Source: Andrena cerasifolii (taxonomy: Eukaryota; Arthropoda; Insecta; Hymenoptera; Andrenidae). Taken from it: a stretch of DNA of 64,000 bases. The DNA lies in NCBI RefSeq assembly GCF_050908995.1, contig NC_135121.1:6448001-6512000 (forward strand), written 5' to 3'. Numbering within the stretch: the stretch's first letter is position 1; each line of letters starts with the position of its first letter. The translations under genes and the position numbers were made by a program. Below the pieces are notes generated by a model. The model was not told the DNA's origin. It did not search any database and saw only the letters and a list, made by a program, of their open reading frames with translations. Below are positions 40,339-52,065 of this stretch, piece after piece.

Positions 40339-41600
40339 CAAGCTAAATAAGTCACTCACACCCAACCTTTTACGCGCCAAAAAATCTCGTGTCATGTACC
40401 ATGCATGCCAGGAAAAGATTGCAAATCAGGCACATTAACAAACTAACCAAAGAAATCAATTCTAGATAGCATTTTCTCCCTTCGATACAATTCTATCGCC
40501 CCCATCGACACAGCCTAACTCACCGCTCCTTGTAGTTTGAGCGTTCGCAGGCAAAGTAAAACAGAGCCACGCGAAAGGCGGCTGATAAACCTGAATGTAC
40601 CATCTAGATGACACGTCAATACGAGTACGCGTTCCCTGTTCCATCTTTCTGGAAATGATCGATGTCTTTCCAGGCTTTAGCTTGTCTGAATTTATGGGAC
40701 GTTGTCAGCAGGACTGAGAGACGAAGACGTTATCAGTGACTGGGTGACCGAGTAATCCGGCGGGGCGAGAGGGGGGGCCAGCTGCGCCAAATTGGCAGAG
40801 GGTCTACCGGCAAGGAGGCGGCGACGGAGTCTTTAAAATTCGAAGCGAGTTAATTTGATTATCGCCCTAACGGGGCTCTACTGGGCTGAGGAATAATCCG
40901 CCTGTATAACGACATCGGCTTAACTATTGCCGGCGCGTTTCTATTGTACGACTGCACAGCGCCCTGGAAGGCTGCAGCGACGGGGGTGTAGGGCGGGTGG
41001 GACGGGGGGAGCAAGGGTTAAGAGGCTTCGTGGAAGGGTGTAAGGGGCTATACTGATTGGCCCCCATCTGGGGTAGTAGTAAACATTCTCTCGCCTTCCC
41101 GTCGAGCAACTGAAAGCCACCCCCTGCTCCCTCTCTCTCTCTCTTTCCTTCTCGCCTTTCTTCCCCCCATCTTCTTCGCTTCCCCATTCAATCGCTCGCG
41201 CTCGCTCCCCTCTCGTCCTTCTCTGACCTCTTGCTTCCCACTCAATTCCCGCCCCTAACTCCTTTTCTCTCTCTTACGAACTTAAGCCCGATTTAATGGG
41301 GTGGAAACGCGCGGCTCGATCAAGTTGTATTCAATTATCCCCCTCGCCCCCTTCCCGTCCCGCTGTTAACCCCGGCCATCTACAGAGTGTCTTGCAAGAA
41401 AGTTCCTCCTCTTTTTCGGGCTTTCGTTTTCCGTTACTGTTGTTGCTTTCCTCCCCAACTTTCCGCCGCACCTCGCTGCCCGCGCTGTATGTATTTCGCG
41501 CCCTTGTTTCGGGCAGCTTCGAATGACGTATCGCTGTCCCGCCGAGCAGCTCAAGGTCAATCCGAGTTTCTATTCGAAATCAAGTAGCAAGCGTTGGTGT
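40339..41600. other. GC-rich island without identified gene
   Basis: From about 40680 to 41530 the sequence is much GC-richer than its surroundings and seems not repetitive, apart from a CT-rich low-complexity run at 41126-41175. Frames of 60-87 codons lie on both strands. CTGCGCCAAATTGGCAGAGG and GCGAGTTAATTTGATTATCG look like conserved non-coding DNA rather than codons. A regulatory region or first exon of a neighbouring gene is possible. Confidence 0.4.
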
Positions 41601-41922
41601 TTTATAATAATCGCTCTGTTTGCTGTTTGTTGCTCCGTATTTTTAGCGCCTGGTGTAAATGGGTGGTTTAGAAGGAAGGAAAATCTTGTGCTTTTTACTC
41701 AAACATATAAGGTGGTTCATCGACACATTTGCGCTAGGTGACAAACAAGTGATTTTAATTAGAATACAATTCAGGGATGTAAAAAGTGTTTTACGTTGTC
41801 TTATAATTAGACGCCCGTTATTCGCATAGGTATCATAAATCATATGATACACGGGGGCGAATTTGTATATAGGCTAAGTAGGCCGCAGCCTATGGCCGCT
41901 AATTTTGGGGGGTGGCAACCCA

Positions 41923-42110
41923 CAGTGGCGTGCAAAAGTTTTCGGCCACCCTTTAAAATCGCATAACTTTTTTAAAATTAATTCAAACGACTTGAGTTTT
42001 TTTGAGAAGCTAGAAGGATTAGTTTGCTAAGTGACGTGATTCGTCGTTTTGAAAAAAATGCACTTGGTCGGTGTAGCAAAAAAAAATAGAAAAGTCGAAA
42101 CAAAATAACT
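41923..42110. mobile_element. Tc1-like left terminus
   Basis: CAGTGGCGTGCAAAAGTTTT followed by CGGCCACCCTTTAAAATCG is a typical Tc1-like terminal sequence. No right terminus or transposase is visible nearby, so this is a truncated end. Confidence 0.55.
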
Positions 42111-43755
42111 TTTGCATGAAAATATGCATGTACACTTTCTGAAATAAATTTCCAAAGAATCCTTCTTTTTTCTACCTCCTGACTGCGGCTAACCCCTTAA
42201 GAAACACATTTTTATTATTAGCTATGTATTTAATTTTTCCATCACCTTAATATTAGAGGAATACGCTTTTCCACTTTAAGAAGAAATATAGATGACCTTG
42301 AATAAAATAAATCTTTGGATTATCGTGTTTCTGCTTTTAAACATCCCCCTACCGTCAATTTGCTCTAAATTACACGCGAAGACTATGTATTGTAAGAGTA
42401 TATGTTCTACGTCTATATACTTTTAAGTACCCCGTTTCAGACACTTATATGCTTGAAATTGGAATTACAGCTGCACGTTATCGCCGGAATCATATTACCC
42501 AAATAAATCATGCACACATCGAGTCACGTATGTATATTCACTCTGAATCATGAGATTGCGATATAATATTTCGCGTTTATATAAGTACCTAAAATAATAC
42601 GAGCTAAAGTAATGGTTGGTCTTTCAATTAATAGAGCGGTAGTTCCTTTGATGTAAAATAAAATTATTCGAGACTGCGGGTCTCGTTATACGAGCCAATT
42701 TTGTGGCTCACAGCTGGTAGTATTTCAGATATATTCGCATAATTTCTATCTGTTTTATTTAACACTGACCCTGCCAAATAAATATATCCGAAATACCCAA
42801 GTAGCAGTCGTGAGCCTCAGAAGCGTCTTGCCTGAAAACACCCTGAGGGACCCTGAACTAAACGGTTCTCCATGGTTCTGAAACTGCCGGTTACAATTCC
42901 TAATATCACAGGGCTGTATCTCTGGTGGGCGGGCAAACGAGTAATAAGTCAGAATCCTTTGTTTTGCAGGAAGACACTTGGGATATTTAAAGTGCTATGT
43001 ATGATCAGGTGTTAAATTTTGGACGTGAAAGTTGGCAACATACCTATGTCTCGTCCCATTGGACTTGCACAATATACTTCAAACTCGAAAAAAATTAAAA
43101 ATCGGACAAAAAATTTTTATATTTAGGTAACTTCGATTCACAAAATAGAACAAAGAAGAAACTGTTTAGCTTGGGGGGAGATATTATTTTCTTCGTCGTG
43201 TTCATCCCGTTTTTCCCGGCATTATACTGTATTTTTTATTATTACGATCTCTGGTTAAAAAGGGGGCGAAGAATTAATATTGATTGATACTACTGGACCC
43301 ATAAGCAAAGGCCACCAATGTAGAAGATGTTAACACACTTATCCCGTTTTTACCAAAATTTGATTTATACTAGATTGCTATAATCCCAGAGCCATAATCT
43401 TTGTGAAAAAACACTACCGTACAGAAACATTGAACGCAGCTAAATCAACAATTAATTTCATAAAAACTCTGAAATAACAGAATTTCTTTCTTGAATATCG
43501 TAATTATCTACCGAACATTAAACGCTGTTCGTAATTATCAGGCAGTCAAATTCCATTGCAGATGCCTCATTCGTAGGACGATCGAGAAGTGGGTGATAGA
43601 AAATAACGATCGTCACCTTGGTCGATGAAATAATAAGGAGGGTTCCCTAGCCAGAGTTAATTTCATTCCGAGTAATGCTTGTCACTGCGGAGCAAAATCT
43701 CAAGACTTAAATAAACCTTGTCATCTGGCAATGCCCAGAGTATGAGGAAGGACGT
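42111..43755. other. No gene seen
   Basis: AT-rich. A diverged inverted relation exists between 42705-42745 and 42785-42825 (TGGCTCACAGCTGG, TTCAGATATATTCG and their inverses), perhaps an old MITE. Confidence 0.4.
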
Positions 43756-43763
43756 ATAATTTT

Positions 43764-44574
43764 AAGGGCTGTTCGAGTACTCGAATATTCGAGTAGCTTG
43801 AAATTCGGACCGAACCGAGACTCGGTTTCCGAGCCGAGCCGAGTACTCGAAAGAAGCGAGCGGCTCGAATAGTACCGAGTAGCTTTGAATAGAACCGAGA
43901 ACTCGACTTTTCGAGCGGCTCGAATAGAACCAATAACTCGACTTTTCGAGCGGCTCGAATAGAACCGAGAACTCGACTTTTCGAGTGGCTCGAATAGAAT
44001 CGAGAACTCGACTTTTCGAGCGGCCTGAATACAACTGAGAACTCGAATTTTTTCGAGCGGGCCGAAAGTACCGAACAGTGCGGTGTGTCGAGTAGTTTGA
44101 AGCTTAAATGTTTCGAATATTTTAGAATATGTTTATATACTGGATAATGGTTTGTAATTATTATTATTATTATTTCGACTTTATTTATTTTCAATAGTTA
44201 GAGAATACTTTCATTTGCAGTTTACATTTTAATTACTCACATTATTACTGCGACCTCGCCTTTACTCGTATCTTACTTTCTCCTTATGTACTATATATTC
44301 TGTTTTAACGAGTAATAAAGTCGAAATCATAATAATAATACTCGACACACCGGACTGTTCGGTACTTTCGGCCTGCTCGAAAAAATTCGAGTTCTCGGTT
44401 CTATTCAAGTTCTCGGTTCTATTGAAGCTGCTCGAAAAAATTCGAGATCTCTCCCTTTTCTTCGAGCTACTCGGTTCTTTCGAGCCGCTCGCTTTATTCG
44501 AGTACTCGGCTCGGTTCGGTTCTTCCAGCCGAGTCAGACTCGTCTCGTTTTTTCCGAGTACTCAAACAGCTCTA
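43764..44574. mobile_element. hAT-type element with TACTCG arrays and 8-bp duplication
   Basis: The left end is AAGGGCTGTTCGAGTACTCG and the right end is the inverse of TAGAGCTGTTTGAGTACTCG. A perfect 8-bp repeat ATAATTTT flanks it (43756-43763, 44575-44582). The arms consist of repeated TCGAGCGGCTCGAATAGAAC-like units of about 33 bp, each with a TCGAG palindrome. The style parallels the element at 1405-2241, whose arms are TATTCGAATA arrays. The 157- and 90-codon minus frames are read-through of the arrays. Confidence 0.88.
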
Positions 44575-44744
44575 ATAATTTTGTTAAAACTGCTTCTCAA
44601 GCACTTTGTGTTAGTTCTTCTCTATGTACATGAACCTGATACCGAAGGCTTTAATTTATCTACATTAATATTCTTAAGAAATGTGATGCATGAATCTGAA
44701 TAACTACTACCGAGTAAGATACAAATATAGTAAATACTGTAAAT

Positions 44745-44989
44745 TAGTGTTTCTCAAATTTTTTTGACTTGCGAGCCCCTTCGAATAATAACTCAAATAA
44801 CCTGCAACCCCTACCCCTGTATAAAATAAGATAAATTTAATAAGGTAAAAAAAAACATTAAAAATTGGTATTTCAGAATATAATTCTAACTTAATAATTA
44901 AAATAAATAAGTGCTAAAAATCGACAACTAAAATTAACTGTGGCGACTCCGCAGAAAATACTTTACGACCTACAGTTTGGGAATCGCTG
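44745..44989. mobile_element. hAT-type MITE with 8-bp duplication
   Basis: The ends are TAGTGTTTCTCAAATTTTTT and the inverse of CAGCGATTCCCAAACTGTAG, with a perfect duplication CTGTAAAT at 44737-44744 and 44990-44997. Inside, TTGCGAGCCCC and GGCGACTCCGC are typical subterminal words of this MITE class. Confidence 0.88.
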
Positions 44990-45099
44990 CTGTAAATGCT
45001 ACAATTGTAAACTGTTAGCTTCTGATTTGTAAATTGTATGCTGTACAAATTACACGTACCTATACTGTGTATTCGCTAAATAAACCACATCTGGTTTAA

Positions 45100-45600
45100 A
45101 GCAATAAATAAATAAATAATAAGGAGGGTGCTTTATCGTTGCCCCCAGGTCACAAAATCCAACGTCACCGTGGAGTTTAGCCGTGTTTGTCGTTGGACCC
45201 ACCCTCTCAATATCACTACCACCCCTTCGTCGCCATCATTCCGGGCAATTATTCGCAGCCGAAGGGAAACGCGTACACCGATCTCCGCCGAACTCCGCTC
45301 AAAGACACGAAACCCTGACCCCCCTCCTAGGGCTCTCTTTACTTCCAGCGGGCTTCCATGGATAACACAGGGTTTGTACGTGCGATGCACGGCTCGTAGT
45401 TCCGTTTCTGTGTGTTGCGTGGCCGCGTGTAAGAGAGGCCGGGCGTCTGTATACGTTCGCGGGGCTATAGAGGAGCTCTGCAGCAACTGCGCCAAACTTC
45501 GAATTAGCACCGGCGACAAACTTCGAGATTTACAGTACAACTGCGACCTCCATGAGTGCCGGCGTCGAAAGAATTACAGCCCCGTTTGAGGTGTACGTGT
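45100..45600. other. GC-rich island with frames on both strands
   Basis: Frames of 153 codons (45128-45589 plus) and 135 codons (45133-45540 minus) overlap almost completely. Neither carries a recognisable domain, and the low stop density is explained by GC content. A host exon cannot be excluded. Confidence 0.35.
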
Positions 45601-45663
45601 ATGCGTGCAGAAACAGAGGCCCAGTAATCACGCGGACCGCGTTAATGTTGGTGTGCTTATTAA

Positions 45664-46088
45664 GGTGGCCCTTATTTTCAATCTGCGAATTCTTTTACTC
45701 TCACCCCCTAATATGGTTCCATTTCATAGAAAAATATTCCCTGAGAAAAGATTGTTGCAATCGGACAGCAGGAAAGGGTGCCGACGACCAGGTCAAGTTT
45801 AGAATTCATCAATGTGTTGAATTTGCAGAATATCTAAAAAATGGTAAGCCCTATCGAAATTTTGTTCAAATAATATTGAAAGAGCATTCAATTTTCTACA
45901 ATTATTGTAGATACAATTTTTTCAGGCTTCCAACCAGTTTTTAGATAATAGCGTTTGAATATAGAGAGGTCGGCGCCACGCGGGTACGGGTGGGACGCGC
46001 GAAGCGCCGACCTCTCTGTGTTCAAACGCTATTATCTAATAACTGGTTGGAAGCACGAAAAAAATTATATATACAGTAATTGTCCTTA
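45664..46088. mobile_element. TTAAGG-family foldback, copy 3
   Basis: TTAA (45660-45663) precedes GGTGGCCCTTATTTTCAATC. The left arm carries the family blocks CTCACCCCCTAATATGG, GATTGTTGCAATCGGACAGC and TTTAGATAATAGCGTTTGAA. The centre GAGAGGTCGGCGCCACGCGG is followed by a shortened right arm that ends at ACAGTAATTGT. The 130-codon plus frame over the left arm is repeat read-through. Confidence 0.82.
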
Positions 46089-46958
46089 TAAAAATCAAAG
46101 AGAATTCTTAATCTGAATCTAATACAATTTCAATACAAAGTACGAACAAGTAATAATTTTTGTAATAACATACTTGTTGTTACTTTACTCTGAAAAATGT
46201 ATTCGACTAAATCGAATATGTCTTCAGTGTTACAAATGTTCGATGTCTCCTATTTCTCCTATCTTTAACACAGTACTATAGATCATTCAGTTTTAGTTTC
46301 ATTCTATTCAATTTGACTTAATGCTTGACGTAACCCGAAGTTAGCAAATTCGAATCAACGTCTACGAATTGAAAGAAAAATAACTTTTTGTTGTCGGCTG
46401 ATAAAATGTTACCTTAAAAGATTATACCATCACTTATGCACACGACTTACAAAAATTCTATTTTTGTAACACGTGCAGAATTAATTGCTGTAAAATACAA
46501 AGCTATTTTTACCGAACGAAATTAACGCGTAACACGAATTTCAGTCAGTTGTAACTGCTAATTTAGTTAGACCTCGTATAAACCGTGCAGCACCTCTACA
46601 CGAGTCTATCTAATTCAAAGTTTGCATAGTTGACTTTGTAAATTAATAACAAGTATAACTTCATGAACTGCATACCGTACTTATATTGTTAGAAGTTATG
46701 TAATATATCGTAGCTTATGATACTTGAGGTTCACGGTTTGCGACTAAATTTGCGGTCTCAGCTTCAAATAAGTTGCAATTCAATTTACAATGTTCTGTTA
46801 CCCCCAGTACCGGTAAAGTATTAACGACCTCTAAGCGATGCATACATTTAATATCTATCCGACGTCTGTAGTGCTATATTTTATAAATGACACGAGCTTT
46901 TAGGCACCATTCACGATACATTTAACCAGTGATCCTCTAGGGAGTGATCGGTATAACC
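46089..46958. other. No gene seen
   Basis: AT-rich, no recognisable frame or repeat. Confidence 0.45.
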
Positions 46959-47027
46959 GCAGCCATTTTGGGGCAAAACCGGAAAAAACATAACCTAAAC
47001 GTTTATCTATCTCTTTCTATCAGTATT

Positions 47028-47058
<31 letters not shown>

Positions 47059-47558
47059 GTCTCTGTCTCTGTCTCTGTCTCTGTCTCTGTCTCTGTCTCT
47101 GTCTCTGTCTCTCTCTCTGTCTCTCTCTCTGTCTCTCTCTCTGTCTCTGTCTCTGTCTCTGTCTCTGTCTCTGTCTCTGTCTCTGTCTCTATCTCTGTCT
47201 CTCTCTCTCTGTCTCCCCCTCTCTCTCTCTCTCTCTCTCTGTCTCCCCCTCTCTCTCTCTCTCTCTCTCTGTCTCTGTCTCTGTCTCTGTCTCTGTCTCT
47301 GTCTCTGTCTCTGTCTCTGTCTCTGTCTCTGTCTCTGTCTCTGTCTCTGTCTCTGTCTCTGTCTCTGTCTCTGTCTCTGTCTCTGTCTCTGTCTCTGTCT
47401 CTGTCTCTGTCTCTGTCTCTGTCTCTGTCTCTGTCTTTGTCTTTGTCTTTGTCTCTGTCTCTGTCTCTGTCTCTGTCTCTTTTTATCAGTATTTCTGTCT
47501 CTTTATTTTTCTACAGTTCCTTTCTCTGTCTACTTCCGCTTTTGCCCCAAATCGCGGC
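46959..47558. repeat. Inverted repeat enclosing a large microsatellite
   Basis: GCAGCCATTTTGGGGCAAAA at the left mirrors CTTTTGCCCCAAATCGCGGC at the right, about 25 bp with few mismatches. ATCAGTATTTCT occurs on both sides of the microsatellite in the same orientation. The pair may be the ends of a MITE whose interior was replaced by repeat expansion. Confidence 0.62.
47031..47480. repeat. CT / GTCTCT microsatellite, about 450 bp
   Basis: Runs of (CT)n and mainly (GTCTCT)n, with a few GTCTTT and TCCCCC variants. The 217-codon frame across it (Leu/Cys/Ser/Val repeats) is low-complexity read-through, not a gene. Confidence 0.97.
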
Positions 47559-47827
47559 AACCAATCAGCGACGATACACGTTGTTCCGATCCCATAATGA
47601 CGCACATAACCAAAATGTACGAAACCCAGCCCTGAAATAGAAGGCAAACGTCTCATTAATATCAAAAATGCGAAGATAATTTTATAAGATCCAGAAGACA
47701 AATATAACTTCACCTCAGCTTTTAATTTCGTCTAGCTTAATTCCGTTGTAAGGCGCTGAACTCTGCTACCACCTTCAGTTCAGCTGCACATTTAACATAA
47801 TGTCAAAAAACGAAAAGGATACATACA

Positions 47828-48080
47828 CAGCGGTTCATAAGTACAGTTACTCTCAAAATTGAGCGTACACCTATGTTGGTAGTGAAAAATAGCGGGAGAA
47901 TGAATAAAAACGTACATATCTGAGTGTAAAAAACGCAATATATATTTATTTCTATGGTTTAGTGAACGATCGAATGAATTTTGTTTAAAAAAAAAACAGT
48001 ATTTGTGTATATATAACTGAAAACGTAAAAATACAGGTATTTTGCTGACGCAAAATTGAGCGTAAAAACGTATAACTATT
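47828..48080. mobile_element. Possible Tc1-like terminus
   Basis: CAGCGGTTCATAAGTACAGT followed by TACTCTCAAAATTGAGCGTA resembles Tc1-like ends, and AAAATTGAGCGTA recurs in the same direction near 48052-48065. No transposase is recognisable downstream. Confidence 0.45.
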
Positions 48081-48350
48081 TTTTACAAATTACGCGGTAT
48101 GCGTAGGTTGAATGATCGTATTGTTGAAGGGAAAGTCGCGCGAAATGGTTATCGACATGCGGTTCCTAAGAAACTAAAAACAAATGACTACAAATTTAAA
48201 ACAAATTAAAAAAGATCTGTTTAAAGTTATTTTGTATAACATAAAAGTAACTTAATAAATACCAAAAAGATGCATTTCATCATATGTTGCATTTATTAAA
48301 AAAAAATCTTTAAAAATAGCTTAATCTTTCGGCCGATCAAAGTAGAATAA

Positions 48351-48674
48351 CTACTTAAAGGTTCTGGACCTCTGTATTTTAATTTTCATCCCTGGTACAG
48401 AGGTATGAGCCATCTGGATTCTTTTCGGATTTAAATCCCAAGGAAATCTTGCTCTCTGCTCTGCCACATAATGCTTCGAAATGTATGGACCTGCATTTAG
48501 AGGCATTGTTCCCGGCAACGAAAGTTTCCCGGACATGCATAGCGTTAAAAAGTGATCCGATAGTAATTGGGTCACGACGAGTGTCTGCATCTGGAGATAG
48601 TCGTCATATTCGAAAGAGATTCCGCGCTTAATCTGCCTGGAATCGAGTGTAATGACTTTCCCACGGCAAGGCAA
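48351..48674 (-). CDS. Hypothetical 107-codon frame
   Basis: A minus-strand frame starting MPCRGKVITLDSRQIK, with no domain, signal peptide or membrane segment that I recognise. It lies in a patch of balanced base composition between AT-rich flanks, which is the main reason to keep it. Plus-strand frames of 60-69 codons overlap it. A fragment of a host exon, a transposon protein or chance are all possible. Confidence 0.18.
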   Translation of the reverse strand: MPCRGKVITLDSRQIKRGISFEYDDYLQMQTLVVTQLLSDHFLTLCMSGKLSLPGTMPLNAGPYISKHYVAEQRARFPWDLNPKRIQMAHTSVPGMKIKIQRSRTFK

Positions 48675-48781
48675 GGAAAGGGGATGTCACGTGGGATCGA
48701 TGCAGTCACGTGGTACGGCGTTTCTCTCGCGAGATCCATCATGGGAATGCATGCTGAAGAGACAAGTGCGCTCTAGTAATG

Positions 48782-49083
48782 ATTCTTAAACTGCTGAACG
48801 GTATTACCAATTCCGAACTATTATGGATAAGAGTAATATGCTACTTCTGTAGCCTCTGCATTATTATCCGTCCGTTCTTCATCGATCCCTGAATGGACCT
48901 GAGTTATTGAAAATTTTTGTCTGACTAAAGTGATCCAGATGAATATTGATTACTGAATCAGATATTGGTTGGAAAAATTAAACGTGTTTTTATTACTTCA
49001 TTTATGCAAAATGTATCTTCATTCAGTGAAATATGTATACAGGGACTTCAGAAAAAAATTGAAGATTTTTGGAGGATGCTTAA
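48782..49083. other. No gene seen
   Basis: AT-rich spacer before the foldback at 49084. Confidence 0.45.
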
Positions 49084-49802
49084 GGGGGGAATGCTATTTT
49101 ATGGGCTAAAAGCATAGCGAAATTTAGGAATTTTTTTTAAGTACCTAGCATTTCGGTTCGTCTGAAATTTGGACCATGTTTTTATGCATCCTTGAAGAAG
49201 TTACATTTTTTTTTTTATTCATTTTTAATAATAAATGTAGGAGTTATGCGTCACTCCGCGAAGAACTCGTCGTCCGCTGGTGTGCATAATATTTACTTTC
49301 CAGGTAATCTGAAACAGAAAAATGAAACAGTGTTTTACTTTGTACATATGCAGCTTGAATTTGATGAACCAGAATACCGCTAAGTTCTGTACTTCTTTTG
49401 TTACGTAAGAAAACTGGCGCACAATTGGATATCAAAAAGTAAAGGTTCACACCTTTCAGTTTGAAAACTCTCCACGCTGCTCAATAAATTTTTTTATTTT
49501 TTTTCTGGCTCACCAGTTTCAAGCTACATATGTATAAAATAAAACGCCGTTTCATTTTTCTGTTTCAGATTACCTGGTAGATAAATATCATGCCCACCAA
49601 CGGACGACGAATTTCGTGCGGCGTCACGTTCGATCATGCATAACTACTATATTTATGGTTAAAAATTAATACAAAAAAACCCACAGCTTCTTTAAAGATG
49701 CATCAAACCATGGTCCAAATTTCAGACGAATCGAAACGCAGGTTTCTTAAAAAAAAAATCCCTAATTTTGCTATGCTTTTAGCCCAAAGAATAAGATTCC
49801 CC
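49084..49802. mobile_element. TTAA-type foldback element
   Basis: TTAA (49080-49083) precedes GGGGGGAATGCTATTTTATG; the right end is the inverse of GGGGAATCTTATTCTTTGGG with a degraded flank. Arm blocks GGGCTAAAAGCATAGC, TTTCGGTTCGTCTGAAATTT, GGACCATG and TAATCTGAAACAGAAAAATG are mirrored. The 49192-49450 frames on both strands arise from the palindrome. Confidence 0.8.
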
Positions 49803-51060
49803 TTTGAAAAGTGGATAGATTTGTAGCTCAAGTGTATCTATGTACTGTTGTTGTTTACACGGTTAGTGATTATATGTCTGGGAACACACAATGTAGTGAA
49901 AAAGTGGCATTTATTATTCTCAAAAATTAAATTCGAAATTAAAATCGCGTTAGTGTTATATCATATTTTCTTATTCCTTCATATTTGCTGAATTTTCTAA
50001 TGTTCTGATTAAAAGGAAAGCAATCAATTCCTCTGAATTTAATTCGTAGCTGTTTAAATACACTTTGAAAACAATTAGAGACCGCAAAGAGTTAAATTTA
50101 TTTGGTTCTCCTATGTCGGCGACTAGTGGTGTGGAAATTTAGACTCTCCACCACCAATTTGAAATCAACCTGCATAAACCGCGCAGCTTTATGCATTAAT
50201 ATAATTTAATTGAAATAACCTATTTTGGTGGGTCATTCCGTTCGGAACTATTAGTATCATCTATGATACGCGGGCAGCTGGCAGCAGCACCAAATGCGCA
50301 GCATCCGACGTGGCTGTGATACCATCAACATTATTAGGTAATCCACTTGCCGTACGCGTGTCGAACGATTATTTCGATGATTATTCGACACGTACTTTGC
50401 GAAAGGAGGTAGAAATAGGATAGTGGTGTAGAGGTGGCGGAGATACAGGATCTAAAATCTGCCGTTCTGTGCAGAAGCCGGCCGAAAGCGAACTCACAAT
50501 CAGTACAAGAACGCAGCCTGCATGCAAGAGAATCTGTGATTTCACGGAGATTCTATTTTGCAAGGTAGCGATCCGTATCGCCAATCAAGTTCTTTCAATC
50601 CACGACGATTCAATCGAAGTACTCTTGTCTTCCCTCCCCCTTTCTTTTCTACCCGCGTGTGTCCCTTCCCGAACACGGCGCTTTCTCTGATTTACCTTCA
50701 GGTAACCCATTCTTCCTTCGATTTGCATTTATTCCGAGATGTCATCTTTCACGTCCATTCCAGCAAGTGTCCTCGCACTAATGCTGCCGAAGGGAACTAC
50801 GACACTATGGGCAACGTTTATAAAATTCCTCTGTTCTTAGAATCGACGTTACTGCCCTTCCTTTTCTGGCCCCAGAAAGGTGAAATGTTAATCTTTAGAG
50901 GTGAAGATGTCTGATGTAAAGTTAAGAAATTTTTTATTTAGTATTTACTATGGATAAGTGGAGAATATGGGGAATTTAAAAGACAAAGATTCTAGGTTTG
51001 TAGGTATTTAATTGAAAATTATTCAGAGAACACTAAGCTCAGTATTTAGTTCATTGTAAA
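49803..51060. other. No supported gene
   Basis: AT-rich to 50250, then moderately GC-rich to 50900. The 118-codon plus frame at 50558-50914 and the frames at 50381-50690 have no recognisable domain. CCACCACC/GGTGGTGG-type inversions are absent; nothing further is seen. Confidence 0.4.
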
Positions 51061-51390
51061 CCCTTAACTGGCGAGGTGGAAACTTTGTTAGCAACGACAT
51101 GCTAGTGTCGCTTTCATAACGAACCGTAATAGTTTCACGTTCATTTCGATAGTGGTGTAAGTGATTTGTAAGAAAGAAAATAATTACTTATTATTGTATC
51201 ATAGATGTGGGGCAATTAAAAGAAAAAGAAATGAGAAAAATTGTGGTAAAGAATACATTGACAAAATTGGTGAAGTTATTAGTGGCAATGTATTTGGAAA
51301 TAACAATTGCTTTTGTTCGAAGAAATGTTTGAATATTTCTTTTTACAACACTACTTACACCACTTTCATAATCGCCGGCACAGTTAAGGG
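51061..51390. mobile_element. Possible MITE with CCCTTAACTG ends
   Basis: CCCTTAACTG at 51061-51070 is exactly mirrored by CAGTTAAGGG at 51381-51390. A subterminal hairpin GCGACACTAGCATGTCG (inverse at 51092-51110) lies near the left end. A 77-codon plus frame (51161-51394) fills the interior, lysine- and cysteine-rich, ending inside the right terminus. Without a target duplication this remains tentative. Confidence 0.45.
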
Positions 51391-51507
51391 TTGAAATGAT
51401 TTTACAATGTGCAAGGTGTATCAAAACATGTGGACATAATTTTAAGGATGAATTTGGCATACCTGTACTTTATACATGTATGTTCGATATATATTTTTGT
51501 ATATATA

Positions 51508-51915
51508 TCTGAAAAGATCGGGGGTCGAAGACTGTTCTTTTCAGCTGGAAAAGAAACAGTATGTCAATTTAGTGTCATATATATACGTCGAAGGGTCGTC
51601 AGAAAACTATAACACGACTTTTGTTACACAGATTTAGGGATCTGAAAAAATCGGGGATTGAGGACTGTTCTTCTCAGCTGGAAAAGAAACAGTATGTTAA
51701 TTTAGTGTCATAGACCTCGAAAGAGTTAAAATATATATAAATATATATATTATATATATTAACTCTTTAAATATTCTATAAATATAAATATAAATATAAA
51801 CATACTGTTTCTTTTCCAGCTGAGAAGAACAGTCCTCAACCCCCGATCTTTTCAGATCTCTAAATCTACGTGACAAAAGTCGTGTTATAGGTTTCTGACG
51901 ACCCTTCAACGATTT
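51508..51915. repeat. Three-copy nested direct and inverted repeat
   Basis: GACTGTTCTTTTCAGCTGGA and AAAAGAAACAGTATG occur directly at 51508-51590 and 51641-51715, and inverted at 51800-51860. The outer block AACACGACTTTTGT is direct near 51612 and inverted near 51870. The stretch between the inverted pair is an (AT)n-rich loop with a TTAACTCTTT/AAAGAGTTAA stem. It may be a palindromic element whose left arm was duplicated. Confidence 0.75.
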
Positions 51916-52065
51916 CTAAACATCTCAAGAGTCACTAGCACCCCCTTTCAATTGAAACAACAGATATAGTCTATAAAACTTAACAAACACCTTTTATAAC
52001 ATACATTTTCATACTGATATTCTTTAATCAAAAATCATTTGTAAAAATTCGTAAAATTTTCGCAG

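Noticed and set aside
43721..44194. 157-codon minus-strand frame with repeated FEPLEKSSS-like units
   Set aside because: The repeats are the subterminal array of the hAT-type element at 43764-44574.
45128..45589. 153-codon plus-strand frame with a 135-codon frame opposite
   Set aside because: Both strands are open because of GC richness; no domain, signal or splice evidence favours either.
46944..47597. 217-codon plus-strand frame, the longest in the window
   Set aside because: It is read-through of the CT/GTCTCT microsatellite and encodes only Leu-Cys-Ser-Val repeats.
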